Of a stretch of DNA of 64,000 nucleotides, positions 8,583-17,643 are shown in pieces. The translations under genes were made by a program, and so were the position numbers. The first letter of the stretch is position 1, and each line of letters opens with the position of its first letter. The DNA lies in NCBI RefSeq assembly GCF_026723765.1, contig NZ_CP113524.1, forward strand, positions 3,209,001-3,273,000, in the 5' to 3' direction. The notes under the pieces are model-generated. The model made no database searches, was not told where the DNA came from, and saw only the letters and a program-made list of their open reading frames with translations. The stretch comes from Lacrimispora xylanolytica (GTDB lineage: Bacteria > Bacillota > Clostridia > Lachnospirales > Lachnospiraceae).

Positions 8583-8618
8583 AGAAAATATGGGAGCAGA
8601 TTTACATCTGCCCCCATA
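8583..8618 (-). terminator. terminator of the metal ATPase gene
   Basis: Stem TATGGG/CCCATA outside GCAGAT/ATCTGC (8589-8618), followed on the minus strand by UUUUCU. Lies 9 bases after the ATPase stop. Confidence 0.75.
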
Positions 8619-8626
8619 ATCATTGT

Positions 8627-10513
8627 TTATAAGTTGTGAACACGAAGTGCACGAATCGCATTTAAGACTGCAATAATCATAACTCCTACGTCTGCAAAGA
8701 TTGCAAACCACATATTTGCGATACCGATTGCTCCAAGGCCAAGGCAGGCAAATTTGATTACCAAAGCAAGTGTAATATTCTGGTATACGATACGAATACA
8801 TTTGCGGGATATTTTAATTGCTTTTGCTATCTTCATCGGATCATCATCCATTAAAACTACGTCTGCCGCTTCAATTGCTGCATCCGATCCCATGGCTCCC
8901 ATGGCGATACCAATATCTGCACGAGTCAGTACCGGTGCATCGTTGATTCCATCTCCAACGAAAGCAAGTTTTTCGCTATCCTGTTTTAGATTTAGCAATT
9001 CTTCTACTTTTGTTACTTTGTCTGCCGGAAGAAGGTCGCTGTAAACTTCGTCAATTCCAAGGGAAGCTGCTACCTGGTCTGCTACTGACTTTGCATCGCC
9101 TGTCAACATAACAGTCTTTTCAACTCCAGCATGTTTCAGTTCCCTGACTGCCTCTTTGGAATGAAGCTTTATAATATCAGAGATAACAATGTGACCTGCA
9201 TAGGTTCCATTGATTGCCATGTGAATAATGGTACCTACGGAATGGCAATCCTGATATGGAATGTTTAATTTCTTCATCAGTTTACTATTTCCTGCTGCAA
9301 CTGTTTCCCCATCAACCTTAGCAACAATTCCATGGCCGCTGATCTCTTCAATATCTGTTACACGATTACGGTCGATTTCTTTTCCATATGCTTTCTGTAA
9401 GCTTTTACTAATGGGGTGGGAGGAGGCACATTCAGCCAGAGCTGCGTATTCCAACAATTTTTCATTTTCAATCTCATTGTGATGCACACCACTTACTTCA
9501 AATACACCTTGTGTCAATGTACCTGTTTTGTCAAATACCACGTATTTTGCACGAGATAATGTTTCAAGGTAATTGGAACCTTTGATTAAAACACCTTCCT
9601 TGCTTGCTCCACCGATTCCGGCAAAGAAGCTAAGGGGAATACTGATTACAAGTGCACATGGACAGCTGATTACAAGAAATGTCAGAGCCCGGTAAACCCA
9701 AACATCCCACTGAGCTGGTACATTTAAAAATATCATCTGAACAAGGGGAGGCAGAATCGCCAGCGCTAATGCACTGTAACAAACAGCCGGGGTATAAATC
9801 TTGGCAAATTTTGAAATGAAATCTTCTGATTTGGATTTCCGTGAGCTGGAATTCTCCACAAGCTCCAGAATCTTGGAAACGGTAGATTCCCCAAACTCTT
9901 TTGTAGTCTGGACCTTTAATACGCCAGTCATATTGATACAGCCACTTATGATTTCATCGCCTTCTCTTGCATCTCTTGGCATGCTTTCTCCTGTCAATGC
10001 ACTGGTATTTAAGGTTGATGTGCCTTCCTTTATAATACCATCAAGTGGCACCTTCTCGCCTGGCTGCACCACGATAATGCTTCCGATTTCGACTTCATCA
10101 GGGTCAACCTTTTGAAGTTTCCCGTCTCGTTCCAGATTTGCATAATCTGGCCTGATATCCATGAGAGCACTAATATTCTTTCTGCTCTTTCCAACCGCGT
10201 AGCTCTGGAACAGCTCTCCAATCTGGTAGAACAGCATAACGGCTATGCCTTCTACATAGTCACCGCTCTGTTCATAGATTGCTAGGATAAATGCTCCTAA
10301 GGTTGCCACAGACATCAAGAAGTTTTCATCAAATATCTGTCTGTTTAAAATGCCTTTTCCTGCTTTTTTCAATATATCGTATCCAATAATCAGATAAGTG
10401 GCAAAGTATAATACGAACTCTGCGATTCCTGTTACCGGAATAAAATGCAATACAATAAGCATCACTGCTGAAATAATGATTCTAGCCAGCATTTTCTTCT
10501 GCTTTTTATTCAT
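8627..10513 (-). CDS. heavy-metal-translocating P1B-type ATPase (Cd/Zn/Pb class)
   Basis: 628 residues, membrane protein pumping soft metal cations out of the cell at the cost of ATP. Visible motifs in order: ALTGES actuator loop, CPC metal site in ISCPCALVISIP, phosphorylated Asp in DKTGTLTQG, SSHP, TGDAK and GDGINDAPVL. CPC followed by these motifs fits the CadA/ZntA group. No N-terminal metal-binding domain is present in this chain; a separate 72-residue domain is encoded just upstream. ATG at 10513 follows AGGGAGG. A possible ArsR-type site and -10 lie at 10541-10563. Confidence 0.92.
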   Translation of the reverse strand: MNKKQKKMLARIIISAVMLIVLHFIPVTGIAEFVLYFATYLIIGYDILKKAGKGILNRQIFDENFLMSVATLGAFILAIYEQSGDYVEGIAVMLFYQIGELFQSYAVGKSRKNISALMDIRPDYANLERDGKLQKVDPDEVEIGSIIVVQPGEKVPLDGIIKEGTSTLNTSALTGESMPRDAREGDEIISGCINMTGVLKVQTTKEFGESTVSKILELVENSSSRKSKSEDFISKFAKIYTPAVCYSALALAILPPLVQMIFLNVPAQWDVWVYRALTFLVISCPCALVISIPLSFFAGIGGASKEGVLIKGSNYLETLSRAKYVVFDKTGTLTQGVFEVSGVHHNEIENEKLLEYAALAECASSHPISKSLQKAYGKEIDRNRVTDIEEISGHGIVAKVDGETVAAGNSKLMKKLNIPYQDCHSVGTIIHMAINGTYAGHIVISDIIKLHSKEAVRELKHAGVEKTVMLTGDAKSVADQVAASLGIDEVYSDLLPADKVTKVEELLNLKQDSEKLAFVGDGINDAPVLTRADIGIAMGAMGSDAAIEAADVVLMDDDPMKIAKAIKISRKCIRIVYQNITLALVIKFACLGLGAIGIANMWFAIFADVGVMIIAVLNAIRALRVHNL

Positions 10514-10540
10514 GATACGTCCCTCCCTTTATGATGATTT

Positions 10541-10563
10541 ATTATATGCTTATTCGTTCATAT
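10541..10563 (-). promoter_or_regulatory. possible ArsR-type operator with -10 element before the ATPase gene
   Basis: The sequence contains ATATG (10544-10548) and CATAT (10559-10563) as an inverted repeat with a 10-base centre, resembling SmtB/ArsR operators. On the minus strand TATAAT (10546-10541) overlaps it. Confidence 0.4.
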
Positions 10564-10630
10564 GTTTGAATGAAAGGTCACACCCCTTCCGCCTTCAGGC
10601 TTCCGGGGCGCATGTGTAACGGTATGCTGA

Positions 10631-10849
10631 TTATAATTCTATTTCACAATCAGGTTCTACCTTCTTGCAGGCCTTCAAAACATCCTGCATCACAGCTTTT
10701 GGCTCCTGGCCATCTTTGAATTCAACAATCATCTTCTGAGTCATGAAGTTTACAGTTGCTGCTTCAACGCCTGAAGTCTTTCTTGCTGCATCCTCCATAA
10801 GGTTTGCACAGTTTGCACAGTCTACTTCGATTTTATATATCTTTTTCAT
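10631..10849 (-). CDS. stand-alone heavy-metal-associated (HMA) domain protein
   Basis: 72 residues, a single ferredoxin-like HMA domain. The metal site is CANC in KIEVDCANCANLMEDA near residue 11, followed by VEAATVNFMTQKMIVEF. It probably delivers metal to, or senses for, the ATPase 117 bases downstream, whose own N-terminus lacks this domain. The ATG at 10849 is supported by AGAAAGGAA 8 bases upstream; the frame runs on upstream without a better site. Confidence 0.88.
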   Translation of the reverse strand: MKKIYKIEVDCANCANLMEDAARKTSGVEAATVNFMTQKMIVEFKDGQEPKAVMQDVLKACKKVEPDCEIEL

Positions 10850-10891
10850 AATGTTGATTCCTTTCTGCTGACGGATTGTACGATTAAGTAC

Positions 10892-10941
10892 TTGTTTAAT
10901 CTTTATGCGTGTAGTATAATTCAATAAAAATTATAAGTCAA
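10892..10941. promoter_or_regulatory. overlapping divergent promoters of the HMA/ATPase and arsR transcripts
   Basis: Plus strand TTGTTT (10892-10897), 17 bases, TATAAT (10915-10920). Minus strand TTGACT (10941-10936), 17 bases, TATACT (10918-10913). The two -10 elements share bases, and an inverted repeat TATAATT/AATTATA (10915-10935) sits on them, a good place for ArsR to repress both. Confidence 0.6.
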
Positions 10942-11010
10942 TGCTATCGACCCATACCCTACCAGAAGGGCGAAAAGCATTTCTAAATGGAATAAAAGGA
11001 GTGATGTTTT

Positions 11011-11376
11011 ATGAATCATATAGAACTTCCACATAATCACGGGGAAGAGAAAAAGCTAGATCAATTAAAGGTACAATTATCAGAAGTGGATCAATATCAG
11101 ACGGTCTCAGACGTATTTAAGCAGCTAGGGGATACCACTCGGATCCGTATCTTCTGGTTATTATGTCATTGTGAGGAATGCGTCATTAACATTGCTGCTA
11201 TGATGGAAATGTCAAGCCCTGCCATATCCCATCATTTAAGGCCTCTGAAAAACAGCGGGCTGATTGTGAGCCGCAGGGTGGGCAAAGAGGTTTACTATCG
11301 GGCTGCGGAGACTGCACAGAGTAAATTATTGCATGAGATGATAGAAAAGGTAATGGAAATCATCTGTCCTAAGTAA
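11011..11376 (+). CDS. ArsR/SmtB-family metal-responsive repressor
   Basis: 121 residues with the ArsR winged helix: VFKQLGDTTRIRIFWLL, then CHCEECVINIAAMMEM, SSPAISHHLRPLKNSGLI and RRVGKEVYYR. Cys residues in the alpha3 helix (CHCEEC) are where CadC/SmtB proteins bind soft metals; His-rich MNHIELPHNHGE at the N-terminus could add ligands. It is divergent from the HMA/ATPase genes and very likely represses them until metal binds. RBS AAAGGAGTGAT. Its stop is 13 bases before the AraC gene start. Confidence 0.92.
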   Translation: MNHIELPHNHGEEKKLDQLKVQLSEVDQYQTVSDVFKQLGDTTRIRIFWLLCHCEECVINIAAMMEMSSPAISHHLRPLKNSGLIVSRRVGKEVYYRAAETAQSKLLHEMIEKVMEIICPK

Positions 11377-11389
11377 GGAGTTGGATTCT

Positions 11390-12244
11390 ATGGAAAAGCA
11401 TGTGTTGTATCCTGGGATAGAATTGTTATTTTTTGATGTAAAAGGAGAAACTCTGCCCTATCATCATGAAGCACTTGATACTATTATGGAGATTAATTAT
11501 TGTAAGTCTGGCCGGATTGGTTGGAGTATAGGGAATGGGAACAATGTTTATCTTGGTCCTGGGGATTTTTCCCTTCATACGATGAAGACTTGTGCTGCTT
11601 GTAATATTACTCTGCCCAATGGTTCTTATGAGGGGCTGACTATATTGGTGGATTTAAAACGATTGGATCAAAACCCGTCAGAACTTTTGTCCGGTACTGG
11701 TATTACAGGGGAATTTCTGTATGGGAAGTTTTGTGATAGAGGATATAGTTTGTCACTTTCCGGGAATGAGGAAACGGAATGCATCTTTCGGCCTTTTTTT
11801 GAGGAAGTGTCGGAGTTAAAAACGGTTTACTGGAAAATAAAGACCGTGGAATTACTGCTATTTTTGAGTAAGCTTGAGATTAAGGAGAAGGAGCAGATAT
11901 CAGAGTATCAATCGGAGCAGATTGATATTATCAGGAAAATTCATGAGCAAATGGTTCATAATATGAATCAGCGATTTACAATCGAGTATCTTTCCAAGGA
12001 ATATTTGATGAATCCTACTACTTTGAAACAGGTCTTTAAGGCTGTTTATGGGACTTCTATTGCGGCACATGTGAAAGGGCATCGTATGGAGGAAGCGGCG
12101 AGGTTGTTGGTGACTACGGATGATAGTATCGCTGAAATTGCGGATCAGGTTGGTTATACGAGCCAGAGTAAGTTTACTACGGCTTTTAAGGAGTATTTTG
12201 GGGAGTTACCTACGGAGTATCGGAAACGTAATTGTGGGCATTAA
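11390..12244 (+). CDS. AraC-family transcriptional regulator
   Basis: 284 residues. An N-terminal sensing half (about 1-170) holds MEINYCKSGRIGWSIGNG and GPGDFSLH, cupin-like. The C-terminal double helix-turn-helix reads FTIEYLSKEYLMNPTTLKQVFK and DSIAEIADQVGYTSQSKFTTAFKEYFGELPTEYR (pieces). The ATG at 11390 is favoured over TTG at 11381, since AAGGAG (11375-11380) overlaps the arsR stop. It looks co-transcribed with arsR. The target is unknown; similar regulators sit beside siderophore or metal transport genes, but none follows here. Confidence 0.88.
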   Translation: MEKHVLYPGIELLFFDVKGETLPYHHEALDTIMEINYCKSGRIGWSIGNGNNVYLGPGDFSLHTMKTCAACNITLPNGSYEGLTILVDLKRLDQNPSELLSGTGITGEFLYGKFCDRGYSLSLSGNEETECIFRPFFEEVSELKTVYWKIKTVELLLFLSKLEIKEKEQISEYQSEQIDIIRKIHEQMVHNMNQRFTIEYLSKEYLMNPTTLKQVFKAVYGTSIAAHVKGHRMEEAARLLVTTDDSIAEIADQVGYTSQSKFTTAFKEYFGELPTEYRKRNCGH

Positions 12245-12376
12245 CATAAGGCCACGCGGATATTGATGCTCAAAACTGAAAGCCGGCTTCTTTTGTAAGT
12301 GATTAGTATTAATTGCAATTTACTGAACATAAAATGATATGATCCCAGTGCATTGTGCAGGTGAGTGTAAGCTGTT

Positions 12377-13777
12377 ATGAATTATGAAAATATGAGCGCT
12401 TGTGAAAAGCGGGAGGCCATAGAACTCCTGGGAATCATAGTTGCAGCTGTGTTGTTAGTGTATTTACTCATCTCCTTTTACTTCACCAGTCATTTCTTTT
12501 TTTCCACCACAATAAACGGAGCCGATGTATCTTTAAAAAACGAACGACAGGCGGATCAAAGTATAAGAAGATACACGGAAAATTATAGGCTCCTTCTGAT
12601 GGAACGAGAAGGTAAAACGGATGAAATTACCGGACTGGAAGCTGGACTGGAATACAAGAATAAAACATATGTAAAAGAGGCGCTTCATGAGCAGAAAGCA
12701 CTTCGATGGATCGGATCATTATTTAAAAAACAAAAATTTCTTTCGGAGAATTTATTTTCCTATAATGAGAACAAGCTGAATGTAACGTTCAATCAGTTAA
12801 ACTGCTTTACACAGGCGAAAATACAACCTGAAAATGTGTCGTATCAGTTTATGGACGGACATTATCAAATGGTAAAGGAAATTTACGGAAATTTGGTTGA
12901 AAAAGAAAAACTGAAAGCTACTGTAGCAGACAGCCTTTTAAAAGGAGAAACAAAACTTGACCTGGAAGCAAACTCCTGTTACGTAAATCCCGTATATACC
13001 ATGAAATCTTCCAAAGCCTTTAAAACCCTCAGGTATTTAAATAAATGCGCATCTACTCATGTCACCTATCTTTTTGGCAGTAACAGAGAAGTGGTTGATG
13101 GGAATTTGATTCAATACTGGATTACAGTAGATGAAAATCTGGATATTATGCTGGATAAGGATAAAGTCAGGGCCTATGTGAAGGCTATGGGGAAGAAATA
13201 CGATACCGTAGGCGTAAAAAGAAGTTTTAAAACCTCCCTCGGAACAATGGTAGAAATTGAGGGGGGAATCTATGGCTGGAAGATTGATCAGGAAGCTGAA
13301 ACATCGGCGCTGGCGGATCATATCAACTCAGGACGGACTCTTATAAAAGAACCTGCATATGTTCAAAGAGCAGTATCAAGAAATGGTAATGAAATCGGAG
13401 AAACATATGTGGAAATAAATATAACCAGACAGCATATGTGGTTCTACAAAGATGGCAGACTCATTGCCCAAGGCCCTGTGGTTACCGGAAATCCAAACAG
13501 GGGTAATGCCACAGTGACCGGAGCTTACATGCTAAATTATAAACAGGAAGGTGTATCGCTAACTGGACCTGGCTATGAAGCCGGTGTCCAATACTGGATG
13601 CCTTTTTACGGAAATATCGGAATTCACGACGCGAAATGGAGGCATGCTTTTGGGGGAGAGATTTATAAAAGGAATGGATCTCATGGCTGTGTGAATTCCC
13701 CCTATTATCTTGCTAAAGCAATATACGAATATATAGAATCCGGTATCCCAATTATTTGTTATGAGGAGAAAAAATGA
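12377..13777 (+). CDS. L,D-transpeptidase with peptidoglycan-binding domain
   Basis: 466 residues, anchored by one N-terminal membrane helix (about residues 17-36). Residues about 60-330 form a clostridial PG-binding/linker region of the YoeB-like type. The C-terminal YkuD domain (about 345-462) has VEINITRQHMWFYKDGRLI at its start and the catalytic SHGCVN at the end, with IGIHDAKWR. It would form 3-3 crosslinks or attach proteins to peptidoglycan outside the membrane. The start ATG has AGGTGAG 11 bases upstream. It is a single gene. Confidence 0.92.
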   Translation: MNYENMSACEKREAIELLGIIVAAVLLVYLLISFYFTSHFFFSTTINGADVSLKNERQADQSIRRYTENYRLLLMEREGKTDEITGLEAGLEYKNKTYVKEALHEQKALRWIGSLFKKQKFLSENLFSYNENKLNVTFNQLNCFTQAKIQPENVSYQFMDGHYQMVKEIYGNLVEKEKLKATVADSLLKGETKLDLEANSCYVNPVYTMKSSKAFKTLRYLNKCASTHVTYLFGSNREVVDGNLIQYWITVDENLDIMLDKDKVRAYVKAMGKKYDTVGVKRSFKTSLGTMVEIEGGIYGWKIDQEAETSALADHINSGRTLIKEPAYVQRAVSRNGNEIGETYVEINITRQHMWFYKDGRLIAQGPVVTGNPNRGNATVTGAYMLNYKQEGVSLTGPGYEAGVQYWMPFYGNIGIHDAKWRHAFGGEIYKRNGSHGCVNSPYYLAKAIYEYIESGIPIICYEEKK

Positions 13778-13849
13778 GTAAATAAAATCACTATTATTTC
13801 TACAACGAGGCAGTTCACACCAGTTCGGAAAGTAATAAAGGAGATTAAA

Positions 13850-15154
13850 TTAAATTTTACTCCACATATCCAAAAAATCTGTAGTTTCCTTCCAACTATT
13901 CAAACATGCATTTTGCCACTCTTTCACGTTTCCATTGCATTTTTTTAGGCTGGAGATAGATTGATAGGGTAAAGTAAGCATATGACCTGATTTTTCATAA
14001 GTGCAGTGCTTGTAATCATATCTAAATTTTTTTTCATGTAGTCTTTTAACAGCTGTTTCGCAATGAAGAAAGGAGGGCCATATCGAATCTTCCGCAGAAG
14101 AAAGGAATAAAATAGGTCCACTTATTTTTTCTACCTCTAGATTTGCTTTGTCTGTTCTTGCACTTGTTATTATCTTCTGATACATCCAACGGACAAGCTC
14201 CTTTTGGCCTAAGACTTTTTTGATTACCATTTTAATCATAACAGGGCAGGAGAATTTCAGGAAGGGCAGATCCTGTCCGCCATAAGTCCAGGACGAGTGG
14301 CGAGAAGGTATCATGCCTTTTAATCCTTCGTAAACATAACAGCTAGGTGTGTTGGCAATTACGCAAGATAGTTCATCAAAAATAGAGGCTGCTGCCAGAG
14401 CATATTCTCCTCCTTTGGAACGTCCATATATTCCAATGTGATTTTCATCAACACTATCCTGTAGTTTCAACCATTGTATAGAGTTTTCTATAATTTCAAG
14501 TGGTATTTGATTTAAGTCTGTTGAAATCCCCTTCATTCCAAAATAGCAGACTGCCAATGCAGAATATCCTCGTTGTGCCAGAATCTCAGCTATAGCCTGT
14601 GCCTTTTCTATCCTGCCTTCGCTTCCGCTTACGACAATCACAGTTGGTCTTTTTTTCACTTTCCGTGAGGTGAAATAGCGTGCAACATAGCTTTTCTGAA
14701 CTAATGCTCTGCTTTCTATTGTTTCATCACAAAACCGCCTGATACATTCTTTAGATGCTAATACCTTCCCCTGTGATTCTACTGTGAAGCAAATATGATA
14801 GCTTCTGTTTTCACTGACGTCTGAAAGCGTTTTTAATGGCTTACTTTTATTAAGATGTTTCATTCTCATGGAATAGAAAAGCCCCATTCCATCACAAGCC
14901 TGATACGTCCCATCCACTGGAGAGTCCTTCTCTAATGAGATATTACCATTATGGTCTGCTGTAAAAATACCATAAGATTCCCATAGTGAGTTTTGTCCCT
15001 GCTCTGAAATTCCTGCATTTATACAATAATAATCACTTGTCACAGCTCGTATAACAATTTCTTGATTACTTTGCAATCCACTGATTGTTATATCAACCGC
15101 TTCGTCTATGAATGACCTTGTGGGATTTATTTCTATAAGGCATTCTTTGTCCAT
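13850..15154 (-). CDS. acyl-CoA thioester hydrolase / BAAT-type alpha/beta hydrolase
   Basis: 434 residues. The N-terminal half is a beta-sandwich of the acyl-CoA thioesterase/BAAT family (PTRSFIDEAVDITISGL, VDGTYQACDGMGLFYSM). The C-terminal half is an alpha/beta hydrolase (VIVVSGSEGRIEK, then GIYGRSKGGEYALAAAS with the nucleophile Ser in GRSKGG, later LFLSSAEDSIWPS and a His in YEKSGHMLTLP as the triad). Substrate is unknown; a bacterial member may act on acyl-CoA or other thioesters, possibly as resistance or detoxification. The ATG at 15154 is preferred (AGAAGG 8 bases upstream); an ATG at 15172 overlaps the marR stop. It is co-transcribed with marR. Confidence 0.85.
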   Translation of the reverse strand: MDKECLIEINPTRSFIDEAVDITISGLQSNQEIVIRAVTSDYYCINAGISEQGQNSLWESYGIFTADHNGNISLEKDSPVDGTYQACDGMGLFYSMRMKHLNKSKPLKTLSDVSENRSYHICFTVESQGKVLASKECIRRFCDETIESRALVQKSYVARYFTSRKVKKRPTVIVVSGSEGRIEKAQAIAEILAQRGYSALAVCYFGMKGISTDLNQIPLEIIENSIQWLKLQDSVDENHIGIYGRSKGGEYALAAASIFDELSCVIANTPSCYVYEGLKGMIPSRHSSWTYGGQDLPFLKFSCPVMIKMVIKKVLGQKELVRWMYQKIITSARTDKANLEVEKISGPILFLSSAEDSIWPSFLHCETAVKRLHEKKFRYDYKHCTYEKSGHMLTLPYQSISSLKKCNGNVKEWQNACLNSWKETTDFLDMWSKI

Positions 15155-15171
15155 TATATAACCTTCTTTCA

Positions 15172-15636
15172 TTAATAAAGAGGAACTCTTTCTTCATATC
15201 CCACCCAGTTGCTATCACCAAAAGCCGCGAATTTCTTAAGTAAATTCCATAACATCTGCAGTTCACTTTCATCAAGGTCTTTATACATCTCACTTAGATA
15301 TGCATTACCTCTTTTGTAGTAATCCTGTATAAAGGATTTACGATTCTCTGAGATCTGAATCTGTACTGCACGTTGGTCTGTAACACTTTTCTCGATTGTT
15401 ACAAAGCCCTTTCTTTCAAGGGCTGCTACAAGCTTTTTTGCATTTTGTTTTGAATAACCCATCATGCTGGCAATTTGATTGTAATTAGCTTTGTTTTTTG
15501 GTAAATGCATGATAGTTAAGAGCGCCATCCATTGTTTGACTGTAATGAAATCATCTAATTTGTCTCCTTCTGACTGAGCTTTATTAGATAAATAGAATAT
15601 TGTTGATAGAATTTGTTGTAAGTAATATTGCTTCAT
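15172..15636 (-). CDS. MarR-family transcriptional regulator
   Basis: 154 residues with the MarR winged helix: VKQWMALLTIMHLPKNKANYNQIASMMGYSKQ region, KKLVAALERKGFVTIEKSVTDQRAV with the DxR wing motif. RBS GGGGAG before ATG at 15636. Its promoter is covered by a 36-bp perfect palindrome (15649-15684), the likely autoregulatory operator. The acyl hydrolase gene follows directly, so both are probably induced by a small molecule that releases MarR. Confidence 0.9.
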   Translation of the reverse strand: MKQYYLQQILSTIFYLSNKAQSEGDKLDDFITVKQWMALLTIMHLPKNKANYNQIASMMGYSKQNAKKLVAALERKGFVTIEKSVTDQRAVQIQISENRKSFIQDYYKRGNAYLSEMYKDLDESELQMLWNLLKKFAAFGDSNWVGYEERVPLY

Positions 15637-15648
15637 AACTTTTTTCTC

Positions 15649-15684
15649 CCCATAATATAGACAACTAGTTGTCTATATTATGGG
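15649..15684. promoter_or_regulatory. 36-bp perfect palindrome, MarR operator
   Basis: The left arm CCCATAATATAGACAACT (15649-15666) is the exact reverse complement of 15667-15684. It covers the -10 (15682-15677) and start region of the marR promoter and touches the marR ribosome site. Confidence 0.8.
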
Positions 15685-15705
15685 CTTTTGAATTAGTTTT
15701 GTCAA
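15677..15705 (-). promoter_or_regulatory. marR promoter
   Basis: Minus strand TTGACA (15705-15700), 17-base spacer, CATAAT (15682-15677). The -10 lies inside the palindrome. Confidence 0.75.
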
Positions 15706-15774
15706 TAATTTTTATAAATATGCGTTAACATTTTAAGGAGTTACTATTTGTTTATGGTTCCAGCATAGAAAACA

Positions 15775-15836
15775 GGTTCTATACTGAAAGTTGGTGTTTG
15801 CTTAAAAAGCACACTTCTAACTTTCAGTATAAAACC
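15775..15836 (-). terminator. long hairpin downstream of selO, possible terminator
   Basis: Arms TATACTGAAAGTT (15780-15792) and AACTTTCAGTATA (15819-15831), with partial inner pairing. On the minus strand it is followed by the T-rich CCTGTTTTCT. It lies about 57 bases beyond the selO stop. The U-tract is weak. Confidence 0.45.
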
Positions 15837-15892
15837 TTATAAGTTACGTATATGTTTATTACCAGTGATTTACATTTGGTCTAATTATCCAC

Positions 15893-17326
15893 TCAAGTCC
15901 CGCAAAATGTTTTATAATGACAAAACTCAGGTGCAGGCAACGTTGAAAACTCTTCTTGTTCAGGTGTATATCTATAAGGATTTTTCAAGGCATCGAGAAG
16001 CTTGTGCATTTTGCTTAAATCCCCCTCATTAGCAGCAGCCAGTGCCTCTTCAACCCTATGGTTTCTTGGAATAATAGCAGGGTTATGACTTTTCATAAGC
16101 TCTTTGCTTTCATCCTTTGAAATTGATTGTCGGCTAAGACGTGCTTGCCACCTGTCATGCCAATGATGATAATCAGGACTGGTAAACAAATTCTGACCAT
16201 CGTTTTTATCAAATGTTAAAGACTGAAATGTCTTCGTATAATCCGCTTTGTGTTGTTGCATTAGTTGCAAAATGTCTTTGATCAAAGATAGATCTTCTAC
16301 TTCGTTATTATACAGACCCAACTTGGCACGCATTCCAGATAGCCAATGTTCTTGATATAAGCTCTCAAATTTTGCAAGCTCTTCTTGTGCAATACTAACA
16401 GCCTTATTCTTATCATCATGTAAAAAGGGTAGCAAGGTTTCTGCAAAACGAGCTAAATTCCAAACTGCCATCTTTGGTTGATTTTCATAGGAATATCGGC
16501 CGTGAGTATCAATAGAACTAAATACAGTCGTTGGGTTATAAACATCCATAAATGCGCAAGGGCCATAATCAATGGTTTCACCGCTAATGGCCATATTATC
16601 TGTATTCATTACACCGTGAATAAATCCAACCAATTGCCATTTAGAAATTAGCGATGCCTGCCGCTTAATCACTTCTCTTAACAGTTGCAGATATTTGTTT
16701 TCTAATGTAGCGATGCTTGGAAAATGGCGTTTGATAGTATAATCGGCTAAGCAGCGAACATCCTCCGATGTTCCAAAACGTGAAGCATATTCAAAGGTTC
16801 CTACTCGAATATGGCTTGCTGCAACACGTGTTAAGACCGCTCCAGGCATATATTCTTCGCGCGTTATAGTTTCTCCCGTTGTTACGACCGCTAAGCTCCT
16901 TGTTGTGGGAATACCTAATTCATGCATTGCTTCACTAATGATATATTCCCGAAGCATGGGGCCTAAAGCGGCTCGTCCGTCACCTCCCCTGGAGTATGGG
17001 GTTCTTCCAGAGCCTTTTAGTTGAATATCAAAACGTTCCCCTGAATCTGTTATTTGTTCACCAAGCAGAATAGCACGTCCGTCTCCTAACATGGTAAAAT
17101 ACCCAAACTGATGCCCGGCATATGCTTGTGCCAAAGGTTCGGCACCTTTTGGAATTTCATTTCCTGCAAAGACATCCAATTGCAGAGGTACTCCCAAAGA
17201 AGACGCCAATAAACGATTAAAAATGATAAGCTTTGGGGCACGCACAGTGGTTGGGGATTGATGCGTGTAGAAAATCTTCGGCAACTTAGTATAGCTGTTA
17301 TTAAAATTCCATTTTCCCTGTTCCAT
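15893..17326 (-). CDS. selO: protein adenylyltransferase SelO (YdiU)
   Basis: 477 residues, full family length (E. coli YdiU 478). SelO is a pseudokinase-fold enzyme that transfers AMP from ATP to Ser, Thr or Tyr of proteins, linked to redox stress. Visible family segments: [47 protein letters not shown]-like [31 protein letters not shown] with the metal-binding DN, and DYGPCAFMD. The C-terminus ends with Cys in YKTFCGT, at the place of selenocysteine in eukaryotic SelO. ATG at 17326 has AAGGAGG 8 bases upstream. Confidence 0.95.
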   Translation of the reverse strand: MEQGKWNFNNSYTKLPKIFYTHQSPTTVRAPKLIIFNRLLASSLGVPLQLDVFAGNEIPKGAEPLAQAYAGHQFGYFTMLGDGRAILLGEQITDSGERFDIQLKGSGRTPYSRGGDGRAALGPMLREYIISEAMHELGIPTTRSLAVVTTGETITREEYMPGAVLTRVAASHIRVGTFEYASRFGTSEDVRCLADYTIKRHFPSIATLENKYLQLLREVIKRQASLISKWQLVGFIHGVMNTDNMAISGETIDYGPCAFMDVYNPTTVFSSIDTHGRYSYENQPKMAVWNLARFAETLLPFLHDDKNKAVSIAQEELAKFESLYQEHWLSGMRAKLGLYNNEVEDLSLIKDILQLMQQHKADYTKTFQSLTFDKNDGQNLFTSPDYHHWHDRWQARLSRQSISKDESKELMKSHNPAIIPRNHRVEEALAAANEGDLSKMHKLLDALKNPYRYTPEQEEFSTLPAPEFCHYKTFCGT

Positions 17327-17643
17327 TTTTTCATCCTCCTTAAGAAACTGAATATAAAACTCTCTTAGTATCTACCTATTTCATTTTTTTATGTTTCAAA
17401 TGCAGGGTTAGCTTATCCATTTAGCCAAGCTTTAAGAAGAATAGATTTTACTGAGTTTTATTGTTATGAATATTAAGCATCTATATATGCATCAGATATT
17501 AATAGGTGCTCTCATTTTATAGCGTACAAAGAAGGTTGTACAGACCCAACCCTTACAATATGCTAAGATAGGTGTCATTTGGGTACCACTTTCTATATAA
17601 AAAGTTCGGGAACCCCTATAAATACTAGGGATTCCCGAATCTG
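17327..17643. other. gene-free stretch between selO and the small gene
   Basis: 317 bases, AT-rich. It holds the small gene's terminator (17595-17639) and a plus-strand promoter-like pair TTGTAC...TATGCT near 17534-17562 with nothing behind it. No coding sequence seen. Confidence 0.5.
17595..17639 (-). terminator. terminator of the 42-codon gene
   Basis: Strong stem with arms TTCGGGAA/ TTCCCGAA (17605-17639), followed on the minus strand by CUUUUUAUAU. Directly after the small gene stop at 17644. Confidence 0.8.

Noticed and set aside
17520-17600. End of an insertion sequence
   Set aside because: A promoter-like TTGTAC...TATGCT and some GC-richer sequence stand out, but no matching inverted end or transposase remnant could be found.
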